From assembly GCF_006438785.1 (NCBI RefSeq), contig NZ_RCZB01000001.1, positions 321,912-385,911 of the forward strand: a DNA stretch of 64,000 nucleotides, written 5' to 3'. This document shows, one piece after another, positions 1 to 9,125 of this stretch; position 1 is the first letter of the stretch; every line of letters starts with the position of its first letter. The stretch comes from Rhodanobacter glycinis (GTDB lineage: Bacteria > Pseudomonadota > Gammaproteobacteria > Xanthomonadales > Rhodanobacteraceae). The notes beneath the pieces are model-generated. The model did no database searches. It had not been told where the DNA came from and was given only the letters and a program-made list of their open reading frames with translations. The position numbers and the translations under genes are program-made.

Positions 1-707
1 CGCACACCGGCCAGCTGCGCGCGGGCCTTCTGGGCCTCGTCCGGCAAATCGATGCCCTGCTGCACACGCAACTCGGCGATATGCGTCAACTGCTGCTGCG
101 TGGCGAGCAGTTGGTCGGTCAACTGCAGGCGTGCCTGATCGGCCTGCCAGCCAAAGTAGGTATCGGCCACGGCGTACTGGATCGCCAATGCAGCGGCACT
201 GCGCTGCGCCTCGGCAGCGTGAGCCTGATCCAGCGCTGCTTCCACTGTCGCGCGCTTCTTGCCCCACCAGTCGAAGTCGTATTGCAGCTGCACCCCGAGG
301 TCGGCCTGGTTGTACCAGGTGAAACCAAGGAACTTGCTGGGGATCAGACCATGTTCGCTCATCCGCGTGCGTGTTACCTGCGCGCTACCGTTGATCGACA
401 GCCCGAGCTGCGCGGCGGCGAGTCGTGCGGACTGGTCAGCGTTCTGCACGCGACTTTGCGCCAAGGCAAGATCTGGCGACTGCCGCATGGCGCGATCCAT
501 CAGATCATTCAGCTGCGGGTCGTCGTATTGCCGCCACCACTGCGTTGCTGGCCAGCCGGCACGTGCCGGAGCCTGCAGGCCGGCCAGCGGAACGTCGTCA
601 CGCAGCACCGGCGCACCGAGTTTTGCCGGTGCGACCGCGCAGGCGGCCAACACCAGCGTGATCGCCACGGCCAGCGCCGTGCGGCCACGTAGCAGGGCAT
701 GCTTCAT
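1..707 (-). CDS. RND efflux outer-membrane lipoprotein, NodT/OprM type (3' end outside window)
   Basis: Outer-membrane channel subunit of a tripartite efflux pump, the family that exports drugs or toxic compounds with an inner-membrane RND pump and a periplasmic adaptor. The visible 235 residues begin with a lipoprotein signal whose lipobox LAAC ends at Cys23. The alpha-helical hairpin region typical of the family follows (WWRQYDDPQLNDLMDRA, then a long Ala/Gln-rich helical stretch). The ATG at 707 has an AAGGAA ribosome site, and the gene begins 11 nt after the stop of the MarR gene, so the two are probably cotranscribed. The remainder, and presumably the pump genes, lie beyond position 1. 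Confidence 0.88.
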   Translation of the reverse strand, partial: MKHALLRGRTALAVAITLVLAACAVAPAKLGAPVLRDDVPLAGLQAPARAGWPATQWWRQYDDPQLNDLMDRAMRQSPDLALAQSRVQNADQSARLAAAQLGLSINGSAQVTRTRMSEHGLIPSKFLGFTWYNQADLGVQLQYDFDWWGKKRATVEAALDQAHAAEAQRSAAALAIQYAVADTYFGWQADQARLQLTDQLLATQQQLTHIAELRVQQGIDLPDEAQKARAQLAGV

Positions 708-718
708 CGGGGCTTCCT

Positions 719-1243
719 TCATGGATGAGTGGCTTCGCTCAACTGGTCGAGGTTATGGGCCAGCTTGCGCAGCAAACGGCTGAGGTTGCGTTTGTCGCCG
801 TCGCTGAAGTCCGCGAACATGGTGGCGACGCGGGGAAACATCGGCGGCAGCATTTTCTGCACGAAACGTCGGCCGGCCGGGGTGATTCGGATCAGCACGC
901 GCCGGCGATCCTCTTCGCTGGCGCCGCGAGTGATCAGTCCACGCTTGACCAACGCGTTGGCGATGCGGGTCATGTTGGTGGCGCCCTGGCTGGCGTATTC
1001 ACACAGTTCGCCTGGCGTCGAACTGCCGTCGGGGCGGCTGTACAGGATCATCAACGTGAGAAATTCGCTGTGATTGAGCTTGTGCGGCTTCAGCTTGAAC
1101 TCGAGTTCGCCTTCGAGGCTGGCGCCGACCATCAGCATCAGCCGGCACAGCCGGGCCTCGGCGGCGGGCATCTGCGGGATGATCTGGCTCACCCGTCCGA
1201 TGCCCTCGTCCATCATCTCGATGCAGTTCGTCAGATGCGCCAT
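719..1243 (-). CDS. MarR-family transcriptional regulator
   Basis: A 174-residue winged-helix repressor of the MarR family. The recognition region is seen as TPGELCEYASQGATNMTRIANALVKRGLI followed in the next wing by the family signature EEDRRRVLIRITPAGRR (residues roughly 75-125). It lies directly upstream of the efflux lipoprotein gene with an 11-nt gap, the usual arrangement for a local repressor of a drug-efflux operon. A palindrome 13 nt upstream of the start codon is a likely autoregulatory operator. The ligand cannot be read from sequence. Confidence 0.92.
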   Translation of the reverse strand: MAHLTNCIEMMDEGIGRVSQIIPQMPAAEARLCRLMLMVGASLEGELEFKLKPHKLNHSEFLTLMILYSRPDGSSTPGELCEYASQGATNMTRIANALVKRGLITRGASEEDRRRVLIRITPAGRRFVQKMLPPMFPRVATMFADFSDGDKRNLSRLLRKLAHNLDQLSEATHP

Positions 1244-1273
1244 TTCACCAAGTCATATTTCACCAATGAAATA
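1242..1273. promoter_or_regulatory. Probable MarR operator upstream of the efflux operon
   Basis: TATTTCACCAATGAAATA at 1256-1273 is an inverted repeat with two perfect 7-bp arms (TATTTCA/TGAAATA) and a 4-bp spacer. The string ATTTCACCAA occurs twice in direct orientation, at 1242-1251 and 1257-1266. The palindrome is 13 nt upstream of the MarR start codon. MarR dimers typically bind such 16-20-bp palindromes over their own promoter, so autoregulation is inferred. Confidence 0.6.
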
Positions 1274-1341
1274 AAAGATAACAAGCGCTGGCCGTTGTGC
1301 GCAAGTGGCAGTGAACGATGGTGTGACTGAAGCGGACGTGT

Positions 1342-2139
1342 TCAGCTGTCGCGTCGATTCAGCGCGAACAGGCGGCGCGCGTTGGCGCTAGTGGCGGCGG
1401 CGACACGCGCTTCCGGTTCGCCGCGCAATGCCGCAATGCATTGCAGAACATCGGCGATTCGTGCCGGCTCGTTGCGTTCGCCCCGGTGGGCTGCATCGGG
1501 TTGATCGGGCGCGTCGCTTTCCAGCAAAAGGAATTCGATCGGCATTTGCGCCACGATGCGTCGCAGCCGTTGCGCGCGCGGGTAGGTTACCGGCCCGCCG
1601 ATGCCCAGATGAAAGCCGATGTCCCACAGATGCTGCGCCTGCTGCTCGCTACCCGAGAAACTGTGCACCACGCCGCGCAATCCGCCGGTTCGGCGCAAGG
1701 TCAGGCTCACTTCCTCCAGCGCGCCGCGTGCATGCACGATCACTGGCAGATCCCGCTGGCGTGCCAACTGCAGTTGACGCTGGAAGAAATCCCGCTGCAG
1801 TTCGCGATCGAGGCCTTCCACATGGAAATCCAGGCCGATCTCGCCAACGGCGACGGCGTTCTCCTCATCGAGCCATGAAGACAGCGCGTCCACATGTGCG
1901 GGTACATGCTTGCCGAGAAACATCGGATGCAGCCCGAAGGCTGGATGCAGGCGAGTGTGTTTCGCGCAGAGCGCCTTGATGCGTGGCCAACTCTCGGCAT
2001 CCACGCCAGGCACGATCATGGCCTCGACGCCGGCTTGGTCGGCGCGTTCGATCACCGCGTCGCGGTCGATGGCGAACGCCGCGTCATCGAGATGGACGTG
2101 GCTGTCGATCAATCCGGGCGTGCTGTGTTTTTCGTGCAC
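1342..2139 (-). CDS. TatD-family metal-dependent hydrolase
   Basis: Predicted metal-dependent hydrolase/DNase of the TatD family (TIM-barrel amidohydrolase fold), 265 residues, the usual length. Metal ligands are visible in order: HVH in DSHVHLD (residues ~15-17), Glu in GEIGLDFH, His in IVHARG, His in VVHSFSG and Asp in LLESDAPDQP. The reading frame stays open far upstream, across the lipoprotein gene on the other strand. A GTG at 2139 is chosen as start because it places the family N-terminus (LIDSHVHLD) nine residues in; no strong ribosome site supports it, so the exact start is uncertain. Confidence 0.85.
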   Translation of the reverse strand: MHEKHSTPGLIDSHVHLDDAAFAIDRDAVIERADQAGVEAMIVPGVDAESWPRIKALCAKHTRLHPAFGLHPMFLGKHVPAHVDALSSWLDEENAVAVGEIGLDFHVEGLDRELQRDFFQRQLQLARQRDLPVIVHARGALEEVSLTLRRTGGLRGVVHSFSGSEQQAQHLWDIGFHLGIGGPVTYPRAQRLRRIVAQMPIEFLLLESDAPDQPDAAHRGERNEPARIADVLQCIAALRGEPEARVAAATSANARRLFALNRRDS

Positions 2140-2298
2140 TGGCAGAGAGTTCCGGAACGTGGGCGTGAAGATAATGTAACGACTGCGAGCTAGCTCCGAT
2201 TCAGTTGGATACCGGTTCAATGGCGACGCAAATCTTTGCGCGGGCGCAGGTTCGCGCCAGGCAGCACCAGCAGCATACAAACAGAGGAGAGGAACGTG

Positions 2299-2886
2299 AT
2301 GAACAGATTGATGGTCAATGTACTCAATGTCGCTATTGCTGCAGCGCTCGCGACCGGCTTGGCCGCGTGCAACCGCAATGCGGATGCGGGCACTTCCAAT
2401 GGCAGTGCGGCGCTTGATTCGGGTAGCAGTGCGGACGCCGGGGCCAAATATGCCAAGGTCGTCAGTGTCGATCCGGTGCGTTCGACCGCGAACAATCCAC
2501 GCGAGGTCTGCCACGACGAGACGGTGACGCATACCGCCCCGCCGAAGGATCAGCATCGGATCGCCGGAACTGCCATCGGTGCCGTGGTCGGCGGTCTGGT
2601 CGGCAATCAGGTGGGCGGCGGCAAGGGCAAGACCCTGGCCACGGTGGCCGGCGCGGTCGGCGGCGGCTATGCGGGCAATCGCATCGAGGCCAGCCGGCAG
2701 CATGCCCAGGTGACTACCTCGGTGGAGCGCAAGTGCAGCACCGTCAACAACACCAGCAGCAAGATCGTTGCCTATGACGTGCGCTACGTCTACAACGGAG
2801 TGACCCGCACGGTGCGCATGGATCACGATCCGGGCGATCGGGTGCAGGTGCAGGAAGGTGTGACAGCTGTGTCCGACGCTCGCTGA
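2299..2886 (+). CDS. Glycine-zipper 2TM-domain lipoprotein (first of a tandem pair)
   Basis: A 195-residue predicted outer-membrane lipoprotein: signal peptide with lipobox LAAC (Cys24), an acidic/Ser-rich linker, then a glycine zipper of the 17-kDa surface antigen/2TM type (GTAIGAVVGGLVGNQVGGG and AGAVGGGYAGNRIE, about residues 88-128). A C-terminal beta-rich tail follows (VAYDVRYVYNGVTRTVRM). GAGGAGAGG precedes the ATG at 2299. It sits 29 nt upstream of a second gene of the same architecture and probably shares its transcript. The function is not established; family members are envelope structural lipoproteins. Confidence 0.88.
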   Translation: MNRLMVNVLNVAIAAALATGLAACNRNADAGTSNGSAALDSGSSADAGAKYAKVVSVDPVRSTANNPREVCHDETVTHTAPPKDQHRIAGTAIGAVVGGLVGNQVGGGKGKTLATVAGAVGGGYAGNRIEASRQHAQVTTSVERKCSTVNNTSSKIVAYDVRYVYNGVTRTVRMDHDPGDRVQVQEGVTAVSDAR

Positions 2887-2915
2887 ACTGGCCCATTGAA
2901 AAGGAAATAACCCCC

Positions 2916-3413
2916 ATGAACGCACTGAATGGAAAGTTTGCCCTGACTGCCGCGATGACGGCAGGGCTCGCCCTCGCCGGTTGCGCCACTGCGCCCTACG
3001 GTAACAGCGGCAACTACAACCGTGGCTATCAGGGACAGCAGAATGGCTACGGCAATCAGAACACGCGCTGCCAGAGCTGCGGAGTGGTGCAGGAAGTTCA
3101 GCAGGTCTACATCGACGGCGGCAATGGCAACGGCGGTACGCTCGGAGCGATCATCGGTGCGGTAGCCGGCGGCGTGCTGGGCAACCAGGTCGGCAAGGGC
3201 GATGGCCGCAAGGCCGCCACGGTGGCTGGTGCGGTAGCTGGTGGCGTGGTCGGTAATCAGGTCGGCAAGCGCAGCGGCGGGAGCAGTACGGCCTGGCGCA
3301 TCGTCGTGCGGCTGGACAACGGTCAGTATGCCACCGTCACCCAGCGTGAAAACCCCAGTCTTCGCAATGGCGACTATGTCGAGGTCCGTGGCGATCAGGT
3401 TTACGCACGTTGA
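2916..3413 (+). CDS. Glycine-zipper 2TM-domain lipoprotein (second of the pair)
   Basis: A 165-residue paralogue of the preceding gene. It has a signal peptide with lipobox LAGC (Cys23), a Gly/Asn/Tyr/Gln-rich linker (residues ~25-55), a two-turn glycine zipper (IIGAVAGGVLGNQVGKG and VAGAVAGGVVGNQVGK, about 77-120) and a C-terminal domain binding-like tail (VRLDNGQYATVTQRENPSLRNGDYVEVRGDQVY). The ATG at 2916 follows an AAGGAA site. The transcript ends at a strong symmetric hairpin about 40 nt downstream. An envelope role is inferred from the lipobox and zipper only. Confidence 0.88.
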   Translation: MNALNGKFALTAAMTAGLALAGCATAPYGNSGNYNRGYQGQQNGYGNQNTRCQSCGVVQEVQQVYIDGGNGNGGTLGAIIGAVAGGVLGNQVGKGDGRKAATVAGAVAGGVVGNQVGKRSGGSSTAWRIVVRLDNGQYATVTQRENPSLRNGDYVEVRGDQVYAR

Positions 3414-3454
3414 TTTGATGTGGATGTATAGACGTCTATTTATATGGACGTCCA

Positions 3455-3494
3455 GAAACATGAAAGGCCCTCATTTGAGGGCCTTTCATGTTTC
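3455..3494. terminator. Symmetric hairpin terminator between convergent genes
   Basis: A 19-bp perfect inverted repeat (3455-3473 and 3476-3494) with a 2-nt loop, core GGCCCTCA/TGAGGGCC, A-rich on the left and T-rich on the right. It lies between the glycine-zipper lipoprotein gene and the convergent SleB-like gene, so it can end transcription in both directions. Confidence 0.85.
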
Positions 3495-3513
3495 TCGTGC
3501 TTAGAATCGCGAG

Positions 3514-3948
3514 TCAGTTGACCGCGTAGAACGCGTGTTCGCCGATGGTGACGCTGGGGCGATTTCGCGACCAGATCGGGGAGATCGCGGTCGTGGCAAA
3601 GTGATCGGCGCGTGGCACGAGCATGTGACGCTGTGCCAGCGGCAGTTGCCAGTTGTGGATTGACCTGCCGGCCACCTGCCAGGCCTTGTTGAAGGCCTCG
3701 AGATTGTTGATGTCGAACGAGCCGGGAGTCGTGGTGGTCGCGAATTGATGTGGAGCTGTCACGACCTTGCACACGGTGCTGCCCCAGCGCCCGCGGTCGC
3801 GTCGGCGTAGCGCTACTTCTGCCACGGCAAGCTGGCCGTTGACCGATTCGCTGCGTGCTTCCAGGTAGACGGTGGTGGCCAGGCAAGCCTGGTCTGCGAC
3901 GGGTTGCGGCATCAGGGACGTCAGCCACAACAGCATGGAAAGTTTCAT
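3514..3948 (-). CDS. SleB-like cell wall hydrolase (hydrolase_2 family), exported
   Basis: A 144-residue protein with an N-terminal signal-like segment followed by the SleB/CwlJ hydrolase core: CLATTVYLEARSES with the conserved YLEAR Glu, VAEVALRR, VCKVV and PHQF. This family cleaves peptidoglycan (spore cortex lytic enzymes and their Gram-negative relatives). The start at 3948 is preferred over an in-frame ATG at 3978 because GGAGG lies 10 nt upstream of it and the signal peptide then begins directly (MKLSMLLWLTSL). It is monocistronic between a terminator and a non-coding stretch. Confidence 0.82.
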   Translation of the reverse strand: MKLSMLLWLTSLMPQPVADQACLATTVYLEARSESVNGQLAVAEVALRRRDRGRWGSTVCKVVTAPHQFATTTTPGSFDINNLEAFNKAWQVAGRSIHNWQLPLAQRHMLVPRADHFATTAISPIWSRNRPSVTIGEHAFYAVN

Positions 3949-4420
3949 GGTTCTGCCTCCAGCGTGCTGTACGCGCAAAACTTAAGAAGCAAGCTTTGTG
4001 CGCCGTTGCGGTGGACGGGCGGGCAGGCCGTTCCACCTGGATCTATCGCCATGACCGAAACTTGTGGTCAGGCGCTTTGCCACGGGATTGTGGCGGTACG
4101 AGCGGCGGTTTGATGCCGATCGGGATTGGATGTTGCATTGGCGTTGCGCGTGCCGGTATCGGCCGTGTTGCCTGCAACTACTGCTGCGCACTCGTTGGAT
4201 GCGAGGCGGTATGCCATCCGGCCATTGCTGCCGGGTCGCGCCGATTCGGATTCTTCCGGTTCGTCGCGTACTTCGACACCCCTTGTTCCGGATGTCGCGA
4301 TATTCGATCGGCGGAGCCTAGTGGCGGAATCTGCCGCTGACAAGTGCCGAGGCGTCGAGGTTTAACCCATGCTCACAATTGGTAGACATTGTCATAACGA
4401 ATTGATGCTCGAGGTGTCGT
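3949..4420. other. Non-coding interval with no recognisable gene
   Basis: Between the SleB-like gene and ygfZ. Short open frames exist on both strands, but none has a ribosome site, signal peptide or recognisable motif. They look like chance frames in GC-rich DNA. Presumably it holds the promoter of the hydrolase gene, reading leftward. Confidence 0.5.
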
Positions 4421-5224
4421 TCATGCGGGCCACGACGTGCCGAGATGTATCACGAGATTGTCGTTGAGCGAAGCCAGCCGTCTGCCGTCTGCCTGTGCGG
4501 CAATGTCATCACTCAATACGACGAGTGCCTCGACGCAATCATCGGTGGTGGCGACGTCGAGCACGCAACCGACTTCACGATCATCATGGCGCAGCACGTC
4601 ACCAGCACGTGCTGGTTGCGACAATGTGACGCTGTGCAGATGTCGTTTGTGTCCGTTGCGAAAATGCAGCCGGGCGACGATCTCCTGGCCTGGATAGCAG
4701 CCCTTGTCGACGGCGACTGCCTGCAGGTGCTGCAACGATAGTGCCGCCGGCAGCAACTCATTCAATACCTGAGTCGGCAGCCACGGCCAGCCCGCACGCA
4801 GTTGCAGCGGTTGCCAAGTGGTGTCGCCGGTTCCTGCTGCGATGATTCGCAAGCTGTGCGTGCCGCAACCAAGCACGAGTGCTTCGGCCTCATCGCTGAT
4901 CGCGTGCATCGGCAACGCCGGGCCGGTTGCAAGGGTGCGCGGCGGCAGTGCCGTCAGCGTGAGTTTCGAGCGGAACACGAAACGTCGCAGCGCATCGACC
5001 ATCGTCGCAGCGCTGCCGCCACGCAGCAGCAGCATGTAGCGATCATCGGCGAGTCGCAGGAGATGAAACAATGCGCGCACGCGACCTTGCGGATCGAGCC
5101 ATGCACTGAACTGCCACTGGCCAGTGGCGAGCGGGTTGACCTTGCTGCTGAACTGCGCATGTGCAAACGCCCTCGCGTCAGCGCCTTCGATCAACAGGGT
5201 TTCCGCGGAATATGATGTCGGCAT
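4421..5224 (-). CDS. ygfZ: Folate-binding YgfZ-like Fe-S cluster repair protein
   Basis: GcvT-fold protein that uses tetrahydrofolate and takes part in maturation or repair of iron-sulfur enzymes. The family signature K-G-C-Y-P-G-Q-E is present (VDKGCYPGQEIVARLHFRNGHKRHL, about residues 173-197), including the conserved Cys. At 267 residues it is shorter than the E. coli protein, as often in this order. It is divergent from the succinate dehydrogenase block, whose SdhB is an Fe-S client; the functional link is suggestive only. Confidence 0.88.
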   Translation of the reverse strand: MPTSYSAETLLIEGADARAFAHAQFSSKVNPLATGQWQFSAWLDPQGRVRALFHLLRLADDRYMLLLRGGSAATMVDALRRFVFRSKLTLTALPPRTLATGPALPMHAISDEAEALVLGCGTHSLRIIAAGTGDTTWQPLQLRAGWPWLPTQVLNELLPAALSLQHLQAVAVDKGCYPGQEIVARLHFRNGHKRHLHSVTLSQPARAGDVLRHDDREVGCVLDVATTDDCVEALVVLSDDIAAQADGRRLASLNDNLVIHLGTSWPA

Positions 5225-5356
5225 AGGCGTAGCAGGATTGGGGCGGCAGACAGACAGCGCAAGGTTGGGTGGCGGAAGCAGCGGCAGCGTGGTCGGTCAC
5301 CGTCGAGGTTGTGCTGCTTTGCCGCAAGTATTAACCTTTGCGGGCTTACAAAAACC

Positions 5357-5524
5357 ATGTCCGATACCTTCTCCTCAGCCGAATCCACACCTGCTTCCGT
5401 TCATACGGAAGCTGTTGCCGTGCCGGTGAGCCAGGTGCAGGACAAGGCGCCGGAACCTCGACCGGCGCCTGATCCCACCCGCTACGGCGACTGGGAAAAG
5501 AACGGGCGTTGCATCGACTTCTGA
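5357..5524 (+). CDS. DUF1674 protein, SdhAF4-like succinate dehydrogenase assembly factor
   Basis: A 55-residue protein ending in the DUF1674 signature DPTRYGDWEKNGRCIDF (residues ~39-55). A Pro/Glu/Ala-rich N-terminal half precedes it. The family includes the mitochondrial assembly factor SDHAF4, which binds the flavinylated SDHA subunit before it joins SDHB. Its place 82 nt upstream of sdhC supports the same role here. The ATG at 5357 is taken as start; the ribosome site is weak. It is easily missed because of its size. Confidence 0.82.
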   Translation: MSDTFSSAESTPASVHTEAVAVPVSQVQDKAPEPRPAPDPTRYGDWEKNGRCIDF

Positions 5525-5606
5525 ACGGCCGCGACGGCGCTCGTCGCCGATGGCAGACAGGGGCAGGTGCGGCATGAGATCAGCGATTCCACTCAGAGTA
5601 GCCGCC

Positions 5607-6002
5607 ATGGCAGACACGCAACGACCGCTCTCTCCGCATCTTCAGGTCTACAGGTGGCAAGTGCAGATGGTGAGTTCCATCCTGCATCGTGCCACCGGCA
5701 TCGCGCTGGCTGTCGGCAGTCTGCTGGTGGTGTGCGGGCTGTTGCACCTGGCGGCGGGCGAAGAGAGCTTCAACTACTTCAAGAGTCTCATCGGCAGCCC
5801 GGTCGGGCTGGTGTTGCTGGTTGGCTGGAGTTGGGCGCTGTTCTATCACCTGTGCAATGGCATCCGTCATCTGGTCCAGGATGTGGGGCTCGGTTACGGC
5901 ATTCCCCAGTTCGTGCGTTCGAGCTGGCTGTCGGTGGCCGGCAGCATCGTGCTCACCGTGCTGGTGTGGGCTTATGTATTGACGCCCGGAGGTGCGGCAT
6001 GA
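5607..6002 (+). CDS. sdhC: Succinate dehydrogenase cytochrome b556 subunit
   Basis: Membrane anchor of complex II, 131 residues with three transmembrane helices. Signature elements: RPLSPHLQVYRW (6-17), SSILHRATG (23-31; the Ser and Arg line the quinone site in the family) and YHLCNGIRHLVQDVG (80-94), where His81 aligns with the haem b axial ligand. The ATG at 5607 is chosen over an upstream in-frame ATG because the family motif then starts at residue 6. Its stop overlaps the sdhD start (ATGA). Confidence 0.93.
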   Translation: MADTQRPLSPHLQVYRWQVQMVSSILHRATGIALAVGSLLVVCGLLHLAAGEESFNYFKSLIGSPVGLVLLVGWSWALFYHLCNGIRHLVQDVGLGYGIPQFVRSSWLSVAGSIVLTVLVWAYVLTPGGAA

Positions 6003-6403
6003 GCGCGAAGGACGTCGTCGTGAAAGATCGACGCAACCCGCTGAAAGTTGCCCGCGGCCTGGGTTCATCCCAGTCCGGAGTGGGTCACTGGTGGACCCAG
6101 CGGCTCACTGCTGTCGCGCTGGTGCTGCTGGGCGTGTGGTTTGTCGTTACCGTGCTGTGCCTGCTGCATGCCGACTACGCCACCGCTCGCGCCACCGTCG
6201 CCAAACCATGGAACGCACTGCTGCTGATCGCGTTCGTGCTCACCATGTTCTGGCATGCCGTGCTTGGCCTGCAGGTGGTGATCGAGGACTACGTACATGT
6301 CCGCTGGAAGGAAGTCGTCCTGCTGGTGGCGATCAAGTTCCTCGCGGTGCTGGGCGCGCTGGCAAGCGTGCTGGCCGTGCTGCGCATTGCGCTGACCCCA
6401 TAA
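5999..6403 (+). CDS. sdhD: Succinate dehydrogenase membrane anchor subunit
   Basis: Second membrane anchor of complex II, 134 residues, three predicted transmembrane helices (about 33-57, 70-92 and 103-130). The family pattern [16 protein letters not shown] (about 85-100) carries the His and Asp-Tyr positions associated with the haem/quinone region. Translation is probably coupled to sdhC by the 4-nt ATGA overlap. It precedes sdhA by 19 nt. Confidence 0.92.
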   Translation: MSAKDVVVKDRRNPLKVARGLGSSQSGVGHWWTQRLTAVALVLLGVWFVVTVLCLLHADYATARATVAKPWNALLLIAFVLTMFWHAVLGLQVVIEDYVHVRWKEVVLLVAIKFLAVLGALASVLAVLRIALTP

Positions 6404-6422
6404 GACGCGAGGCCGAGATTTC

Positions 6423-8210
6423 ATGGAAAGCTACAAGGTTCAGCAACATCTGTATGACGTGATCGTGGTCGGCGCCGGCGGTGCAGGCTTGCGTGCCACC
6501 TTCGGTCTGGCCGAGAAAGGCCTCAAGGCGGCCTGCATCACCAAGGTATTCCCGACCCGCTCGCACACGGTGGCGGCGCAGGGCGGCATTTCCGCCGCGC
6601 TCGGCAACATGGGCGAGGACGACTGGCGCTTCCATTTCTACGACACCGTCAAGGGTTCCGACTGGCTCGGCGACCAGGACGCGATCGAATACATGTGCCG
6701 CGAAGCGATTCCCTCGATCATCGAGCTGGAACACTACGGCGTGCCGTTCTCGCGCACCGACGAAGGCAAGATCTACCAGCGCCCGTTCGGCGGCATGACC
6801 ACGCACTACGGCAAAGGCACCGCACAGCGCACCTGCGCCGCGGCCGACCGCACCGGTCACGCGATCCTGCACACGCTGTATCAGCAGGCGCTGGCGCATG
6901 ACGCCACGTTCTTCATCGAATACTTTGCGATCGACCTGATTTTCGATGCGGACGGCGTATGCCGCGGCGTGCTCGCGCTCGACATGAACGAGGGCACCCT
7001 GCATTTCTTCCGTGGTCATGCGGTGGTGATGGCGACTGGCGGCTACGGACGCGCTTACTTCAGCGCCACTTCGGCACATACCTGCACCGGCGACGGTGGC
7101 GGCATGGTGCTGCGCGCGGGCCTGGCTTTGCAGGACATGGAGTTTGTGCAGTTCCATCCCACCGGCATTTATGGTGCCGGTTGCCTGATCACCGAAGGCG
7201 TACGCGGCGAAGGCGGCTACCTCACCAACTCCGAGGGCGAGCGCTTCATGGAGCGTTATGCGCCCAGCGCAAAGGATCTGGCCTCGCGCGACGTGGTCAG
7301 CCGTGCGATGACGCTGGAAATCCGCGAAGGTCGCGGCGTCGGCGAGCACAAGGACCATATCTACATCAACCTGATGCACCTCGGCCCCGACGTGATCAAC
7401 GAGCGCCTGCCGGGCATCGCCGAATCGGCGCGCATCTTCGCGGGCGTGGACGTGACCAAGGAGCCGATCCCGGTCATTCCGACCGTGCACTACAACATGG
7501 GTGGCATACCCACCAACTATCACGGCGAAGTGGTGCAAAAGCGCGGCGACGACGTCGACGCGGTGGTGCCGGGTCTGTTCGCGATCGGCGAGGCGGCCTG
7601 TGTCTCGGTGCACGGTGCCAATCGCCTGGGTTCCAACTCGCTGCTTGATCTGGTGGTGTTCGGCCGGGCCGTGGCACATCGCTGCGCCGAGCTGATCAAG
7701 CCGGAAACAGCGCACAAGGACCTGCCGGCCAACGTGCTGGACAAGGCACTGGCCCGCTTCGACGGGCTGCGCAATGCCAATGGCAGCAAGCCGACCGCAC
7801 AGATCCGCCTGGAAATGCAGCGCACGATGCAGAGCGATGCGGCAGTGTTCCGCACCGGCAAGACGCTGAAGGAAGGCTGCGAAAAAATCTCTGCCGTGCG
7901 TGAATCGTTCAAGGATGTCCGCGTCAGCGATCGTTCGCTGGTGTGGAACTCCGACCTGATCGAAACGTTGGAGCTGGCCAATCTGCTGGATCAGGCCGTC
8001 GCCACCATGCATTCGGCCGAGCAGCGCCCGGAAAGTCGTGGTGGGCATGCGCGCGAGGATTTCCCCGAACGCGACGACGTCAACTGGATGAAACACACGC
8101 TGGTATGGGTCGACGAGACCGGAAAGTCGCGCTTCGATTCCCGTCCCGTGCACATGAATCCGATGACCGACGAGGTCAAGGCCGTGCCGCCGGCGAAACG
8201 CGTCTATTGA
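6423..8210 (+). CDS. sdhA: Succinate dehydrogenase flavoprotein subunit
   Basis: Catalytic subunit that oxidises succinate to fumarate in the TCA cycle and respiratory chain, 595 residues as expected. Dinucleotide-binding GAGGAG at 17-22; SHTVAAQGG with His48, the residue that carries covalent [24 protein letters not shown] near 240 with active-site His/Arg; [18 protein letters not shown] near 395. The C-terminal MKHTL...PVHMNPM is also conserved. A very long antisense frame opposite this gene is a codon-bias shadow. Confidence 0.97.
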   Translation: MESYKVQQHLYDVIVVGAGGAGLRATFGLAEKGLKAACITKVFPTRSHTVAAQGGISAALGNMGEDDWRFHFYDTVKGSDWLGDQDAIEYMCREAIPSIIELEHYGVPFSRTDEGKIYQRPFGGMTTHYGKGTAQRTCAAADRTGHAILHTLYQQALAHDATFFIEYFAIDLIFDADGVCRGVLALDMNEGTLHFFRGHAVVMATGGYGRAYFSATSAHTCTGDGGGMVLRAGLALQDMEFVQFHPTGIYGAGCLITEGVRGEGGYLTNSEGERFMERYAPSAKDLASRDVVSRAMTLEIREGRGVGEHKDHIYINLMHLGPDVINERLPGIAESARIFAGVDVTKEPIPVIPTVHYNMGGIPTNYHGEVVQKRGDDVDAVVPGLFAIGEAACVSVHGANRLGSNSLLDLVVFGRAVAHRCAELIKPETAHKDLPANVLDKALARFDGLRNANGSKPTAQIRLEMQRTMQSDAAVFRTGKTLKEGCEKISAVRESFKDVRVSDRSLVWNSDLIETLELANLLDQAVATMHSAEQRPESRGGHAREDFPERDDVNWMKHTLVWVDETGKSRFDSRPVHMNPMTDEVKAVPPAKRVY

Positions 8211-8306
8211 TGCCGCACGGCGGCTGCGTCCGCCACGTGGCAGTTGCATCATTGGTTGTACGGTCGGGGCGCAAGCCCTCCTGCAGAAAGTTGAAGGGTT
8301 CAGCAC

Positions 8307-9089
8307 ATGGCAGAGTTTTCGCTACCGAAGAATTCCAAGATCCAGCCGGGCAAGCACTACCCGGCCAAGGATGCGAAGAAGCCGCGTACCTTCCGCATCT
8401 ATCGCTGGTCGCCGGATGACGGGCAGAACCCGCGCATCGACACTTACGAGGTCGATCTGGCCGCGTGCGGCCCTATGGTTCTGGACGCATTGCTGAAGAT
8501 CAAGAACGAGATCGATCCCACGTTGACGCTGCGCCGCTCCTGTCGCGAGGGCATCTGCGGTTCGTGCGCGATGAACATCGACGGCACCAACACACTGGCC
8601 TGCACCCGCGCGATCAGCGAGTGCGCGTCTGGCGACGTGAAGATCTACCCGCTGCCGCACATGCCGGTGGTGAAGGATCTGGTCCCGGACCTGACCCATT
8701 TCTACGCACAGTTCGCGTCGATCAAGCCGTGGATCCGCACGCAGAGCCCGGTACCGAATCGCGAGCGGCTACAGTCGCCGGAAGAGCGCAAGAAGCTCGA
8801 CGGCCTGTACGAATGCATCCTGTGCGCCTGTTGCTCGACCAGTTGCCCGAGCTACTGGTGGAACGGCGACAAGTATCTCGGTCCGGCGATTCTGCTGCAG
8901 GCCTATCGCTGGATCGTCGACTCGCGCGATGAAGCCACCGGCGAGCGTCTGGACGACCTGGAAGATCCATTCAAGCTGTATCGCTGCCACACCATCATGA
9001 ACTGCACGCGCACTTGCCCGAAGGGTCTCAATCCGGCCAAGGCGATCGCCGAGATCAAGAAGCTGATGGTGGAGCGACGTTCGGCGTAA
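8307..9089 (+). CDS. sdhB: Succinate dehydrogenase iron-sulfur subunit
   Basis: Electron-transfer subunit, 260 residues. All three clusters are visible: [2Fe-2S] Cys in [16 protein letters not shown]...LAC (about 73-98), then [18 protein letters not shown] (about 169-186) and [20 protein letters not shown] (about 226-245) for the [4Fe-4S] and [3Fe-4S] clusters. It is 96 nt after sdhA, a gap with no gene and no clear terminator, so cotranscription is likely. Confidence 0.97.
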   Translation: MAEFSLPKNSKIQPGKHYPAKDAKKPRTFRIYRWSPDDGQNPRIDTYEVDLAACGPMVLDALLKIKNEIDPTLTLRRSCREGICGSCAMNIDGTNTLACTRAISECASGDVKIYPLPHMPVVKDLVPDLTHFYAQFASIKPWIRTQSPVPNRERLQSPEERKKLDGLYECILCACCSTSCPSYWWNGDKYLGPAILLQAYRWIVDSRDEATGERLDDLEDPFKLYRCHTIMNCTRTCPKGLNPAKAIAEIKKLMVERRSA

Positions 9090-9125
9090 GCTGCGGCAAT
9101 TCCCTCGTTGGTAAGGATGCTCGCG

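Noticed and set aside
2140..2925. Upstream extension of the TatD reading frame across the lipoprotein gene.
   Set aside because: The extra residues have no similarity to TatD and run antisense to a clear lipoprotein gene; the frame is open only by chance.
3949..4420. Several short frames on both strands in the gap before ygfZ.
   Set aside because: No start signals, no motifs, atypical amino acid composition.
6333..8306. A 657-codon open frame on the minus strand opposite sdhA.
   Set aside because: It mirrors sdhA codon by codon in a GC-rich genome, has no recognisable domain and no ribosome site. It is a codon-bias shadow.
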